A stretch of DNA of 64,000 nt from Moorella sp. E308F (lineage in GTDB: Bacteria > Bacillota > DSM-521 > Neomoorellales > Neomoorellaceae): NCBI RefSeq assembly GCF_006538365.1, contig NZ_BJKN01000002.1, positions 882,411 through 946,410 of the forward strand, read 5' to 3'. The notes under the pieces are model-generated. The model was not told the origin of the DNA and made no database searches. It saw only the letters and a list, made by a program, of their open reading frames with translations. Both the position numbers and the translations under genes were made by a program. Each line of letters starts with the position of its first letter. The first letter of the stretch is position 1. Below, piece by piece: positions 18,127 through 27,410 of this stretch.

Positions 18127-19020
18127 CTATCCCTGTCGGTTAAGAACGTAACCGGCGAGGAGGAATAAAGGTTCGGCAGCCGGCCCCAGCGAACGGGCTA
18201 AACTTTGCGCCTCGGTACAGAGTTCGCCGGCTATCTCCCGTGCCTTCTCTAGACCTAAGCAGGCCGGGTAGGTTGCCTTGCCCCGGGCTGCATCCATCCC
18301 GCCTTTTTTACCCATGCGAGTAAAATCGCCCTCAATATCGAGAATGTCGTCGGTTATCTGGAAGGCCAGTCCCAGGTTTTCGCCATAGCGCGTTAATATC
18401 GCCAGCTGCTCCTCTCCGGCGCCACTTAAAATGCCGCCCAGGCGCAGGCAGGCGCGGATGAGGCTACCAGTCTTGTGGGTGTGGATGTAATTAACTGTTT
18501 CCAAGGTCGCCGGCCGGCCCTCGGCCTCCATGTCCACCACCTGACCGCCAATCATCCCCTGGCTGCCGGCGGCGGCGGCCAGCTCGCCGATGGCCTGGAG
18601 AACTTTCACCGCCGGGATGCCGTCGGGCACCTGGCTCAAAACGGCAAAGGCCTGGGTGAGGAGGGCATCCCCGGCCAGCAAGGCAATGGCCTCACCGAAA
18701 ACTTTATGGCAGGTGGGCCGGCCGCGGCGAAAATCGTCATTATCCATGGCCGGCAGGTCATCGTGGATGAGGGAATAGGTATGGATAAGCTCCACCGCGC
18801 AGGCGGCCGGCAGCAGTGGTTCCGGGGGGCCGCCTACAGCCTCACCCGCAGCCAAAACCAGGATAGGCCTTAGCCTCTTCCCCCCGGCGAAAAGACTGTA
18901 GCGCATGGCCTGGTGAACGGCCGGGGGATAATTATCTGCCGGCGGCAGGCTCTTTTCCAGGGCTTCCTGGACCATTTGTTGGCGGGAAGCTAGATAACTT
19001 TCAAGCTCCGTAACCCCCAC
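18127..19020 (-). CDS. ispA: Farnesyl/geranyl diphosphate synthase
   Basis: A 297-aa short-chain prenyl transferase. The first Asp-rich motif is HDDLPAMDNDDFRRG (about residues 84-98) and the second is FQITDDILDIEGD (about 225). GGKRLRP marks the substrate-binding lysine/arginines. It extends DMAPP/GPP with IPP. GTG 19020 overlaps the xseB end by 20 bases. It is operonic with xseA/xseB and, through OLE RNA, with dxs. Confidence 0.93.
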   Translation of the reverse strand: MGVTELESYLASRQQMVQEALEKSLPPADNYPPAVHQAMRYSLFAGGKRLRPILVLAAGEAVGGPPEPLLPAACAVELIHTYSLIHDDLPAMDNDDFRRGRPTCHKVFGEAIALLAGDALLTQAFAVLSQVPDGIPAVKVLQAIGELAAAAGSQGMIGGQVVDMEAEGRPATLETVNYIHTHKTGSLIRACLRLGGILSGAGEEQLAILTRYGENLGLAFQITDDILDIEGDFTRMGKKGGMDAARGKATYPACLGLEKAREIAGELCTEAQSLARSLGPAAEPLFLLAGYVLNRQG

Positions 19021-19252
19021 CCCCGGATATAGAGATTTCCTTTAGTACAACTTCGCCTTCCTGGACCAGAAGGGCCTGGAGTTTACCCTCGACTTCCTGC
19101 AGGCGCTGCCGGCACAGGCGTACCAGCCTGATCCCTTCCTGGTAATAGGCCAGGGAATCTTCCAGGGTCAGGCCTTCTCCTTCCAGAGCCCGGACGATAC
19201 CCTCCAGTTTCTGCAAAGCCTCTTCGAATTTAAGCTGTTCGCCTTCAGGCAT
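19001..19252 (-). CDS. xseB: Exodeoxyribonuclease VII small subunit
   Basis: An 83-aa protein of the XseB family: the core KFEEALQKLEGIVRALEGEGLTLEDSLAYYQEGIRLVRLCRQRL forms the helical hairpin. ATG 19252 is preferred over the upstream frame start because GGGAGG lies just before it. It partners with XseA to degrade single-stranded DNA. Confidence 0.9.
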   Translation of the reverse strand: MPEGEQLKFEEALQKLEGIVRALEGEGLTLEDSLAYYQEGIRLVRLCRQRLQEVEGKLQALLVQEGEVVLKEISISGGGGYGA

Positions 19253-19277
19253 GCTTTGGTTCCTCCCAAACGATACA

Positions 19278-20489
19278 TTAGCCACCGTCCACATCCTCTA
19301 CCTGGCACTGGAGGCGACCCTGGCTTAAGACTACTTCCACCCTTTCCCCAGGAGCCACCTCCAGGCTGTGCCGGATGGGGGGGCCACCGCCGGGACGACG
19401 GCAGATGGCATAGCCGCGGCTCAAGATGGTCAAGGGGCTGGCGGCCTCCAGGCGGGACGTTAACAGTTGCAGGGCCTGTTCCCTGGCCCCGGCATGGCGC
19501 TGCCAGGCAGCCAGCAGGCGCTGTTCCAGCCCGTCCAGGTATTGCTGGCGATAATACAGTTCCTGCTGGGGCCGGGCCATGCCCCGGCTTTTAACCAGGC
19601 GTTCAAGCCTTGCTTGCGCCATCTGCAGGCGGTGCTCCATTCCCCGCCGGGCACGGGTAGCCAGGATATTCAGGCGCTCTTCCAGCTCTTTTTTTACCGG
19701 GACGGCCAGCTCGGCGGCCGCCGAAGGGGTTGGTGCCCGTCGGTCGGCTACCCGGTCGGCCAGGGTGAGGTCCGTCTCGTGCCCAACGGCAGCAATAACC
19801 GGCACCGGGCAGCCATAGATGGCCCGAGCGACGATTTCGGTATTGAAGGCACTCAAGTCCTCCGCCGAGCCGCCGCCGCGGCCGATGATAATCACGTCTA
19901 CCCCGCCCAGTTTGCCCAAAAGTTCCAGGGCCCGGGCCAATTCAAAGGGAGCAGTATCCCCCTGAACGGTAGCAGGGGCCAGCACCAGGTCAATACCGGG
20001 AAAGCGCCGCCGGCTGACGGTAACCATATCCCGCAGGGCGGCACCGCTCGGTGAGGTCACCAGGCCCACCCGGCGCGGCAGGAGGGGCAAGGGACGTTTG
20101 CGTTCGGCGGCAAAAAGGCCTTCCCTTTCCAGGCGGGCCGCCAGCTCCTGAAGGGCAAGAGTAGCCATACCCATTCCGGCCGGATAGATTTCGGCCACAT
20201 AAAGCTGGTAGACGCCGTCCCGGGGATAAATGGCTATGTGACCCCTGGCTATTACCTCCAAACCGTCCTGGAGCGACAAACTCAAGCTCCGGCTGCGGCC
20301 TTGGAACATAACACAGCGCAAAGCAGCCACCTGGTCCTTCAAGGTAAAATAGAGGTGACCCGATACCGGGCGGCGCAAGTTGGAGATCTCCCCCTTGACC
20401 CAGACGTTGGCCAGGCGGCCGTCATTGCCTATCAGGCGCTGCAAATAGGCGGTGAGTTCCCTCACCGCCAGAACCCGCTGCCCGGACAC
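19278..20489 (-). CDS. xseA: Exodeoxyribonuclease VII large subunit
   Basis: A 403-aa nuclease subunit. The N-terminal OB fold includes VWVKGEISNLRRPVSGHLYFTLKD; the catalytic domain includes PRRVGLVTSPSGAALRDM, IIIGRGGGSAEDLSAFN and AVGHETDLTLADRVADRRAPTPSAAAE; a long coiled coil follows. GTG 20489 shares one base with the folD stop (TAGTG). Confidence 0.94.
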   Translation of the reverse strand: MSGQRVLAVRELTAYLQRLIGNDGRLANVWVKGEISNLRRPVSGHLYFTLKDQVAALRCVMFQGRSRSLSLSLQDGLEVIARGHIAIYPRDGVYQLYVAEIYPAGMGMATLALQELAARLEREGLFAAERKRPLPLLPRRVGLVTSPSGAALRDMVTVSRRRFPGIDLVLAPATVQGDTAPFELARALELLGKLGGVDVIIIGRGGGSAEDLSAFNTEIVARAIYGCPVPVIAAVGHETDLTLADRVADRRAPTPSAAAELAVPVKKELEERLNILATRARRGMEHRLQMAQARLERLVKSRGMARPQQELYYRQQYLDGLEQRLLAAWQRHAGAREQALQLLTSRLEAASPLTILSRGYAICRRPGGGPPIRHSLEVAPGERVEVVLSQGRLQCQVEDVDGG

Positions 20490-21331
20490 TAGCGCCGGGC
20501 CGCCTCGACTGTATTTTTCAGCAGCATGGCAATGGTCATGGGACCAACTCCCCCGGGCACAGGGGTAATCCAGCTGGCTTTTTGCGCGGCGCTCTCAAAG
20601 TGGACATCCCCTACCAGCTTTTTCTCGCCTACGCGGTTGATGCCTACATCGATGACTACCGCGCCCTCCTTGATCATGTCGCCGGTGATCATCTCCGGCT
20701 TGCCTACGGCAGCCACCAGGATGTCGGCCTGGCGGCATTCCTCGGCCAGGTTTCTGGTGCGGGAGTGGCAGATGGTTACCGTGGCGTGACGGGCTAAAAG
20801 CATCATGGCCATGGGTTTGCCGACGATATTGCTGCGGCCAACGACGACTGCTTTTTTACCTTTGGGATCAATCCCGGCCTTATCCAGGAGGACCATGCAG
20901 CCATGGGGCGTGCAGGGATAAAAGCACTTGTCGCCAATAACCAGGTTGCCGACGTTGGCCGGGCTGAAACCGTCGACATCCTTTTCCAGGGCGATGGTGT
21001 CGATGACGGTTTTTTCGTCAATATGATCGGGCAGTGGAAGCTGAACCAGGATGCCGTGGAGGCGCGGATCATTATTGAGCTGTTTGATTAAGTCCAGGAG
21101 CTGGGGTTGGGTGGTTTCCGCCGGCAGGCGGTGGACTTCCGAGTAGATGCCGACTTCTTCGCAGGCGCGGTGCTTGTTGCGGACATACACCTGGGAAGCC
21201 GGGTCGTCGCCGACCAGGACGACGGCCAAACCGGGAGTAATCCCCTGCTCTTTCAACCTGGCTACTTCCTGCTTGACTTCTTCCCGTACTGCGGCGGCAA
21301 TCTGCTTGCCGTCCAAGATTTGGGCTGGCAT
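20489..21331 (-). CDS. folD: Methylene-THF dehydrogenase/cyclohydrolase FolD
   Basis: A 280-aa bifunctional enzyme that interconverts methylene-, methenyl- and formyl-tetrahydrofolate, part of the methyl branch of the Wood-Ljungdahl pathway in acetogens. Motifs include [16 protein letters not shown] (catalytic Lys), [23 protein letters not shown] and [19 protein letters not shown] 21331 has an AAGGAGG site; the frame upstream to 21412 is non-conserved leader. Confidence 0.94.
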   Translation of the reverse strand: MPAQILDGKQIAAAVREEVKQEVARLKEQGITPGLAVVLVGDDPASQVYVRNKHRACEEVGIYSEVHRLPAETTQPQLLDLIKQLNNDPRLHGILVQLPLPDHIDEKTVIDTIALEKDVDGFSPANVGNLVIGDKCFYPCTPHGCMVLLDKAGIDPKGKKAVVVGRSNIVGKPMAMMLLARHATVTICHSRTRNLAEECRQADILVAAVGKPEMITGDMIKEGAVVIDVGINRVGEKKLVGDVHFESAAQKASWITPVPGGVGPMTIAMLLKNTVEAARR

Positions 21332-21691
21332 GGCACTAGACCTCCTTAAAATACTCACTCCCAGGCTGGCATTGTCGCGCTCGCTCCCTGGCCCTTGTGG
21401 AGCGCCCAGCACTCAATTCGTTTGTAATAGGTGTCTCTTCGCGAACAAAACCTTTGCGAGTTGAGTGCTGGGTCAGCCTCTAGCTCGGGCGGAGTTCCCG
21501 GCCTATTCGGCATCCTTGCCTTTAGAATCCGGCCGCAGGCCTCGCTGTCCTCGGCCCCGCTTATCATCCCTCGGCTTCGCCCGGGCCGCTTCGCCACTCG
21601 GTAAAAGCTCGCTCGCTTCCGACAAATGCCAGCCCGGCATTTTATGCCCTCTGGTGGCGGCTCACCACCATGGGTGCCTCCTCCGAAAAAC
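21332..21691. repeat. Gene-free, dyad-rich spacer between nfnB and folD
   Basis: About 360 bases without a convincing gene. It holds a perfect 12-bp inverted repeat, CCCAGCACTCAA (21405-21416) and TTGAGTGCTGGG (21461-21472), around a 44-base loop; a GC-rich tract with repeated CGAGCGAG/GCGAAGC-like units (about 21480-21610); and a hairpin AAATGCC-GGGCT-GGCATTT near 21630 that may end the nfn transcript. The 80-codon frame here has no protein-like features. A mobile palindromic repeat or folD leader is possible. Confidence 0.5.
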
Positions 21692-23083
21692 TCATTTCTC
21701 CCGCAAATACTTGTCTATGGCCCGAGCGGCGGCTTTGCCGGCTCCCATGGCCAGGATTACCGTTGCCGCCCCGGTGACGATGTCGCCGCCGGCAAAGACG
21801 CCCTTCCTCGAAGTGGCGCCGGTAGCCTCGTCGGCGGCGATAGTACCTTTGCGGGTAAGTTCCAGGCCCGGCGTGGTCCTTAAGACCAGAGGGTTGGGGC
21901 CCTGGCCGATAGCCATAACCACTGTATCTACTTCCACGTCATACTCAGAACCCGGGATGGGCACCGGCCGCCGGCGGCCGGAGGCATCCGGCTCGCCCAG
22001 TTCAAAGCGCTGGCAGGTCATGCCCTTCACCACACCCCGGTCGTCACCGTAGATTTTCACCGGGCTGGTAAGAAGGTGGAACTTGACCCCTTCTTCTTCG
22101 GCGTGCTCTACTTCTTCCTTGCGGGCCGGCATTTCGGCTGCCGAGCGGCGGTAAACAATATAAGATTCTTCTGCTCCCAGCCGCAGGGCAGTACGGGCCG
22201 CATCCATGGCCACGTTGCCGGCGCCGATAACAGCCACTCGCCTGCCCACCTTGATGGGGGTGGCATAGCGGGGGAATAGATAGGCCTTCATCAGGTTGGT
22301 CCGGGTGAGGAATTCATTGGCCGAGTAAACGCCTAGAAGGTTTTCCCCGGGTATCCCCATGAAGTGGGGCAACCCGGCCCCAGTGCCGATAAAGACGGCA
22401 TCGTAGCCGCTGGCGAGGAGTTCGTCCACGGTGGTAACCTTGCCGACCACGGCATTGGTCCGGATTTCTACTCCAAGCCGGCGGATGGAGTCGATTTCCT
22501 GCTGGACGATCTTTTTCGGCAGGCGGAATTCAGGAATGCCATACATCAGTACGCCCCCGGGCACATGGAGGGCTTCAAAGACCGTTACCTGGTGTCCCAT
22601 CCGGGCCAGGTCGGCCGCGGCGGTCAAACCGGCGGGACCGGAACCGATTACTGCTACCTTAAAGCCAGTGGCCGGGGCCTTGCGTACGGCTGCTGCCTCG
22701 CCCTTAGCCATCTGGTAATCAGCGACAAAACGTTCCAGGCGGCCGATGGCTACCGGCTCATGCTTCTTGCCCACGGTACAGTATTTTTCGCACTGGTTTT
22801 CCTGGGGACAGACTCGCCCGCAAATGGCCGGCAGGTTGTTTTTTTCTTTGATTTTGGCAATAGCCCCGTCAAAATCTTTTTCCTTTATCAAGCTGATAAA
22901 AGCGGGTATGTCCACCTCGACCGGACATCCCTGGCGGCAGGGAGCCTTTTTACACTGGAGGCAGCGTTCTGCTTCGGCCAGGGCCATTTCTTCGGTATAG
23001 CCCAGAGCTACTTCATTGAAGTTGTGGATACGCTCCTGCGGGTCCTGAGAAGGCATGGGAGTTTTTCTGGGAATTAATGGCAT
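21692..23083 (-). CDS. nfnB: Electron-bifurcating transhydrogenase subunit NfnB
   Basis: A 463-aa flavoprotein of the glutamate synthase small-subunit type. The N-terminal cysteines CLQCKKAPCRQGCPVEVDIP and CGRVCPQENQCEKYC bind two [4Fe-4S] clusters; FAD and NADPH Rossmann motifs are VAVIGSGPAGLTAAADLARMG and RVAVIGAGNVAMDAA. With NfnA it couples reduction of NADP by ferredoxin and by NADH, a reaction established in Moorella thermoacetica. There is no glutamate synthase large subunit nearby, which favours Nfn. It overlaps nfnA by ten bases. Confidence 0.92.
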   Translation of the reverse strand: MPLIPRKTPMPSQDPQERIHNFNEVALGYTEEMALAEAERCLQCKKAPCRQGCPVEVDIPAFISLIKEKDFDGAIAKIKEKNNLPAICGRVCPQENQCEKYCTVGKKHEPVAIGRLERFVADYQMAKGEAAAVRKAPATGFKVAVIGSGPAGLTAAADLARMGHQVTVFEALHVPGGVLMYGIPEFRLPKKIVQQEIDSIRRLGVEIRTNAVVGKVTTVDELLASGYDAVFIGTGAGLPHFMGIPGENLLGVYSANEFLTRTNLMKAYLFPRYATPIKVGRRVAVIGAGNVAMDAARTALRLGAEESYIVYRRSAAEMPARKEEVEHAEEEGVKFHLLTSPVKIYGDDRGVVKGMTCQRFELGEPDASGRRRPVPIPGSEYDVEVDTVVMAIGQGPNPLVLRTTPGLELTRKGTIAADEATGATSRKGVFAGGDIVTGAATVILAMGAGKAAARAIDKYLREK

Positions 23084-23919
23084 CCGCAGCCACCCCCCTC
23101 GTGGAACTTGATAATCCTTTCCTCTTCTTCTCTATACATGTTCATCCGCCGCAGAGCCAGCTGCCAGTCCACCTGGTGCCCGTCAAATTCCGGCCCGTCG
23201 ACGCAGGCAAATTTGGTCTCCCCGCCGACGCTGACCCGGCAGGCGCCGCACATACCGGTACCGTCCACCATAATGGGATTCATACTGACAATGGTGGGTA
23301 CGCCAAAGGGCCTGGTAGTTTCCGCCACAGCCCGCATCATGACCACCGGGCCGATACCCCAGACCCGAGCTACATTGCCCCGTTCTTCCAATACCTGCTT
23401 TAAGAGGTCCGTTACAAAGCCGTGGTGGCCGTAGCTGCCGTCATCGGTGGCCACCAGCAGTTCGCTGGAAACGGCACGCATTTTCTCTTCCCAGATAAGC
23501 AGTTCCTTTGTCCGGGCGCCTATAATAGAAATTACTTCGTTGCCAGCTTCCTTTAAGGCGCGGGCTATGGGATAAACCGGGGCAACGCCGACGCCGCCGC
23601 CCACACAAACAACCCGGCCGTAATTTTCAATCTCCGAGGGCTGCCCCAGGGGACCGACAAAGTCAGCCAGGGCATCTCCTGCCTCCATGGTTCCCAGGCG
23701 CCTGGTTGTATAACCCACTTCCTGGAAGATAGTGGTAATGGTACCCCGGCTGCGATCAAAATCGGCGATCGTTAAAGGAATGCGTTCCCCCTCTTCGTCT
23801 ATCCGGAGAATAATAAATTGTCCGGCCCGGGCTTTGGCAGCCACTTCCGGAGCTTCAATTTCCATCAGCTTGATAACCGGCGACATGACTTCTTTCCGTA
23901 CAATACGGTACACGGGCAT
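23074..23919 (-). CDS. nfnA: Electron-bifurcating transhydrogenase subunit NfnA
   Basis: A 281-aa ferredoxin-NADP reductase-like subunit. It shows the FAD site (GERIPLTIAD), the NAD site (VCVGGGVGVAPVYPIARAL) and a C-terminal [2Fe-2S] cluster pattern (DGTGMCGACRVSV...FACVDGPEFDGH, ending HEGGGCGCH). This is the subunit that binds NAD(H). ATG 23919 follows GGGGGTAGGGG. It is the first gene of the nfnAB unit, divergent from the MFS gene. Confidence 0.92.
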   Translation of the reverse strand: MPVYRIVRKEVMSPVIKLMEIEAPEVAAKARAGQFIILRIDEEGERIPLTIADFDRSRGTITTIFQEVGYTTRRLGTMEAGDALADFVGPLGQPSEIENYGRVVCVGGGVGVAPVYPIARALKEAGNEVISIIGARTKELLIWEEKMRAVSSELLVATDDGSYGHHGFVTDLLKQVLEERGNVARVWGIGPVVMMRAVAETTRPFGVPTIVSMNPIMVDGTGMCGACRVSVGGETKFACVDGPEFDGHQVDWQLALRRMNMYREEEERIIKFHEGGGCGCH

Positions 23920-24011
23920 CCCCTACCCCCTATATGTTGAGCTATCAAAAACTAGTACAGAATAACCTTAATTATATTCGCTGTTAAAACCCATATTCCT
24001 GCTAATGATCC

Positions 24012-24040
24012 TTGACCACTTTCCTTGCAGGGTTTAAGAT
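24012..24040 (+). promoter_or_regulatory. Sigma-A promoter of the MFS exporter
   Basis: TTGACC (24012-24017) and TAAGAT (24035-24040) are separated by 17 bases, 25 bases before the GTG start. Confidence 0.6.
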
Positions 24041-24065
24041 ATGATGAGACTGGAGGTTTAAAGAA

Positions 24066-25238
24066 GTGCGAAAACGTATTCTTTACCTGCTAAGCCTGGG
24101 ACACCTGGTTACCGATGTCAACCAGGGCCTGCTGCCCATCTTTCTGTCGGTATATAAAGAACAGGCTGCCCTGACCTTTACGGCCGCCAGCATCATTCCC
24201 GCCCTATCTACTATCAGTTCTTCCGTGATCCAGCCCCTTTTCGGTTACCTGTCGGACCGGTACCAGCTGCGCTGGCTCTTACCCGCCGGCTGCCTTTTAG
24301 CCGGCCTGGGTATGGCTGCCTTCGGCTTGGTACCCAACTACTACTTACTTACAGCCATAGTCTTTGTCAGCGGCCTTGGGGTAGCCGCCTACCACCCGGA
24401 AGCTTCCAAGTCGGCCCATTACATCAGCGGCCCCATGCAGGCTAGTTCCATGGCCGTCTTTTCCGTAGGCGGCAACCTGGGTTTCGGCCTGGGACCAATA
24501 ATCGCCTCCCTAATCCTCAGCCACGGCGGTTTAAAATCCTCCTGGCTGGTTATCTTTCCTACGGCCCTTACCGTGGCTCTACTGGTCCATACCATGCCGG
24601 CTATTGGCCGCACCATGACCGCCGGCCAGCGGGTAGCTGCTGCCGGTCAGAAGGGAGAAAAGTATAGCAGGACTTCCCTGGCGGCCATTACTCTCCTGGT
24701 CCTGGTAGTCATCTTGCGTTCCTGGCTGCATACCGGCTTAACCTACTATATCCCCTTCTACTATCAGCATTACCTCCATGGCGATGCCGCCCTGGCCAGC
24801 ACAATGCTTTCCATATTTCTTATAGCCGGCGCCGTGGGTACCCTGGTAGGTGGCCGCCTGGCCGACTACTGGGGGACCAAAAAAATGATCCTCGCCTCCA
24901 TGCTGGCCCTTATACCCCTGGTCTTGGCCTTCCCTTACGTCAAGGGATACTGGGTGGCCATATTGCTGGCCTTAAGCGGCTTTTTTGTAGTTTCAACCTT
25001 CGCCCCGGCCATTGTCCTTGCTCAATCCTTGATGCCCCGGCACATTGGGATGGCCTCCGGACTGATGATGGGTTTTGCCATTGGTACCGGCGGCCTGGGC
25101 CTTATCCTGCTGGGCGGCATTGCCGACGCCCGAGGCGTCCCTTTTGTCATCCATCTCCTGGCCATTATTCCGGCCCTGGCTGCCGCCATGACCCTCCCTC
25201 TGCCGGATCGCCGTCGGCACCCGGCCCGCATGCACTAA
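24066..25238 (+). CDS. MFS transporter, fosmidomycin-resistance (Fsr) family
   Basis: A 390-aa, 12-helix major facilitator. The N-terminus LLSLGHLVTDVNQGLLPIFL and the loop FGYLSDRY resemble Fsr exporters; residues SGLGVAAYHPEASKSAHYISG are also typical of this family. GTG 24066 follows TGGAGGTTTAAAGAA. Fosmidomycin targets the MEP pathway, whose first gene is nearby, but the real substrate is unknown. The last 74 bases overlap the end of the convergent TsaD-like gene. Confidence 0.85.
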   Translation: MRKRILYLLSLGHLVTDVNQGLLPIFLSVYKEQAALTFTAASIIPALSTISSSVIQPLFGYLSDRYQLRWLLPAGCLLAGLGMAAFGLVPNYYLLTAIVFVSGLGVAAYHPEASKSAHYISGPMQASSMAVFSVGGNLGFGLGPIIASLILSHGGLKSSWLVIFPTALTVALLVHTMPAIGRTMTAGQRVAAAGQKGEKYSRTSLAAITLLVLVVILRSWLHTGLTYYIPFYYQHYLHGDAALASTMLSIFLIAGAVGTLVGGRLADYWGTKKMILASMLALIPLVLAFPYVKGYWVAILLALSGFFVVSTFAPAIVLAQSLMPRHIGMASGLMMGFAIGTGGLGLILLGGIADARGVPFVIHLLAIIPALAAAMTLPLPDRRRHPARMH

Positions 25239-26190
25239 AAACCCCATCCCGGCCCAGGAGGGCTACGCCGATGGCATTGTCGGTGCTGTGCTGAGAGTCG
25301 GCAAAATAAAGGCGTGCCCCTACGGCGCGGTGTTCCAGGCGGCGGCGCAGCCGACTGCGCAGGTAGGTATTGGCCGCCACCCCGCCGACGATTAAAATTT
25401 CTTTAATGCCGGTTTCACCAACAGCGGCCCGGAGAACTCGCTCCAGGGTATTGGCAATGCACTGTTCCACCGCCCGGGCCACGGCCGCCGGGGAAGCACC
25501 GGCGGCCAGCAGTCGTTCTGCCTGGCTGGCCGGCCCGGAAAAACTAAAATTATATCCCCGCACGGCTGAGGTCAGCCGGACCTTCTCACCCTTTTCCTCT
25601 CCGGCTTCGCGGGCCAGCAATTCTAGCTGCGGGCCGGCAGGAAACTTCAGGCCCATTAGCACCCCGACCCTGTCCACCAGCTGCCCGGCATGAAGATCCA
25701 GGGTGCCTCCAAGTTTGCTGATATTAAAACCGCCGCGTTTCCTGCTGACCTTGAGGATTTCGGAAGTCCCTCCCGACAGGTGGACGGCCAGGAAGGGACC
25801 GCCCGGCTGCCAGCCTGCCGACCACAGGCCAGCGGCTAGATGCCCTTCCTGGTGGGTTGTGGCCAGGAAGGGCACCTGCAATGCCGCTGCCAATACGCGG
25901 CCCTGCCCGGCGGCCACGGTAAAAACCGGCATATAGGAGCCTTCCACAGGCCGGGGTCTGGTAGCTGCTGCCACGCCTTTGAGCCTGGTTGCCGGCACGT
26001 CGGCAAAGGCTGATGCCAGCAGTTCCGGTAAGATCTGGACATGATGAAAAACCGCCGTTCCCTGCTGCAGTCCCCTTTCTCCCGCGGGTACCGGTAGCAG
26101 GCGGCGGTGGGCAGTAAGCACTTCGCCGTCAACGCTGACGATGGCTACTGAACAGGTATAGGCACTGGTATCGATGCCGAGAATGGCCAT
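25165..26190 (-). CDS. TsaD/Kae1-family paralog (M22-like)
   Basis: A 341-aa ASKHA-fold protein of the Kae1/TsaD superfamily. The N-terminal phosphate-1 region ILGIDTSAYTCSVAIV, the metal motif THQEGHLAAG (H-x3-H) and HLSGGTSEIL are present, and IVGGVAANTYLRSRL is the C-terminal nucleotide motif. It is divergent from standard TsaD (shorter spacing and altered flanks), so it is more likely a second family member found in Clostridia than the t6A synthase itself. The true tsaD should lie elsewhere. Its 3' end runs 74 bases into the MFS gene on the opposite strand. Confidence 0.75.
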   Translation of the reverse strand: MAILGIDTSAYTCSVAIVSVDGEVLTAHRRLLPVPAGERGLQQGTAVFHHVQILPELLASAFADVPATRLKGVAAATRPRPVEGSYMPVFTVAAGQGRVLAAALQVPFLATTHQEGHLAAGLWSAGWQPGGPFLAVHLSGGTSEILKVSRKRGGFNISKLGGTLDLHAGQLVDRVGVLMGLKFPAGPQLELLAREAGEEKGEKVRLTSAVRGYNFSFSGPASQAERLLAAGASPAAVARAVEQCIANTLERVLRAAVGETGIKEILIVGGVAANTYLRSRLRRRLEHRAVGARLYFADSQHSTDNAIGVALLGRDGVFSACGPGADGDPAEGGSWRQPGPE

Positions 26191-26193
26191 CAG

Positions 26194-26598
26194 CTATCTC
26201 CCTAACTCCTTGCGGGCGCTGTCCAGCAAGCCGTTGACAAACTTGCCGGCTTCTTCGTTATTAAAGGTTTTGGCCAGTTCAATGGCTTCATTTATTATAA
26301 CGCTTACCGGCGTATCCGGGTAATATTTCATTTCATACAAAGCCATCCTAAGAATATTGCGGTCGACGGCCGCCAGGCGTTCCAGGCGCCAGCCCACGGC
26401 ATACTTGCTAATGATAGCGTCAAGTTCCTGCCGGGCTGTGACCGTCCCCATTACCAGTTCCCGGACAAAGGCTGCTGCCTGGGGTGAAAGTTGCTCTTCA
26501 GCTAAAACTTCTTCCACCGCCCTTTCCGGGGCCATACGGCCCAGGTCAATGGCAAACAGAGCCTGCAGGGCTTTTGTCCTGGCTGCTCGTCTACTCAA
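26194..26598 (-). CDS. nusB: Transcription antitermination factor NusB
   Basis: A 134-aa all-helical NusB. Typical segments are [16 protein letters not shown] at the start and [14 protein letters not shown]...[30 protein letters not shown] at the end. It acts with NusE in rRNA antitermination. It starts at TTG 26598 and sits directly behind the envelope-stress module. Confidence 0.94.
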   Translation of the reverse strand: MSRRAARTKALQALFAIDLGRMAPERAVEEVLAEEQLSPQAAAFVRELVMGTVTARQELDAIISKYAVGWRLERLAAVDRNILRMALYEMKYYPDTPVSVIINEAIELAKTFNNEEAGKFVNGLLDSARKELGR

Positions 26599-26614
26599 AG
26601 TACGCTATTCCCCC

Positions 26615-26842
26615 TTACCAGCGACGACCAAAGAAACGTTGCCAGAGGTCCTCCCATCCCCGGCCCTGATCAAGGCGACGGCCGATAACATAGCCCAGCG
26701 CTACACAAAGGCCGATGAAAAAGGCCTTCCCAAAGCCCCAGATGGCAGTTAAAATCCCAAAAATAAGGCCCAGGGTGACGCCGATTAGCTTACCACGGTG
26801 TTCCCGCCAGAGATAGCCTAGCAAATCGAAAATATTTTCCAC
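26615..26842 (-). CDS. DUF2273 small membrane protein
   Basis: A 75-aa protein with two hydrophobic segments (about residues 19-35 and 39-55) matching the DUF2273 pattern (HRGKLIGVTLGLIFGI, GYVIGRRLD). DUF2273 genes accompany amaP and Asp23 genes, as here, suggesting a shared envelope-stress complex. Confidence 0.8.
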   Translation of the reverse strand: MENIFDLLGYLWREHRGKLIGVTLGLIFGILTAIWGFGKAFFIGLCVALGYVIGRRLDQGRGWEDLWQRFFGRRW

Positions 26843-26855
26843 GCCTTCTTCTCCC

Positions 26856-27398
26856 CTATTCTACCCGGCGCAGGCCTTCCTGGTAAATACCGTTCACCCG
26901 CACCTGGACCTCCGGCACTTCCAGGCCGGCTGTAGCAACAATATATTCATAGACTTGTTGCTGGAGTGCTGCTGCTAATTCCGGTAGATTGCGGTCGGGG
27001 CTGACGGTAATATTGAGCTTCACTGCCAGCCCTTCCGGGAGGACTCTGAGGGTGGGCCGCACTTCTCGTACTCCTTTTACCTGGCGGGCGGCCCTGTTGA
27101 CCAGGTTTTCCAGGGCCGGCAGGGCAATGCTGGCCGTACCAAGGTCGGTAGATTTAATAACCGCCTGCTCTTCCTTCGCTGCTGCCGGGCGCACACTGGC
27201 CAGAAAGAAACGCAAGGCCAGCAAGAAAAATACGGCGGCTATCAGACCGGCTATGAAGCGGTAGTCCGTACGTAATAGGCTTAGTTCAAAAAGGTCCAGG
27301 GGTACTGTCCAGCCGGCGATTACCGCCAGGGTAACCAGGGAAAGGGCCGCCACCAGTAAAGCAAAAAGGGCCAGTATGGCCCGGTCCAGCATTGACAA
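26856..27398 (-). CDS. amaP: Alkaline shock response membrane anchor AmaP
   Basis: A 180-aa protein with two N-terminal transmembrane helices (about residues 5-28 and 47-68) and a cytoplasmic Asp23-like C-terminal region (VNRAARQVKGVREVRPTLRV, EYIVATAGLEVPEVQVRVNGI). AmaP anchors Asp23 at the membrane in Staphylococcus. TTG 27398 follows GGAGGG. It lies between the Asp23 and DUF2273 genes. Confidence 0.85.
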   Translation of the reverse strand: MSMLDRAILALFALLVAALSLVTLAVIAGWTVPLDLFELSLLRTDYRFIAGLIAAVFFLLALRFFLASVRPAAAKEEQAVIKSTDLGTASIALPALENLVNRAARQVKGVREVRPTLRVLPEGLAVKLNITVSPDRNLPELAAALQQQVYEYIVATAGLEVPEVQVRVNGIYQEGLRRVE

Positions 27399-27410
27399 GT
27401 CACTACCCTC

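Noticed and set aside
22364-23077. A 237-codon plus-strand frame within nfnB
   Set aside because: Shadow of nfnB; no ribosome-binding site or recognisable domain.
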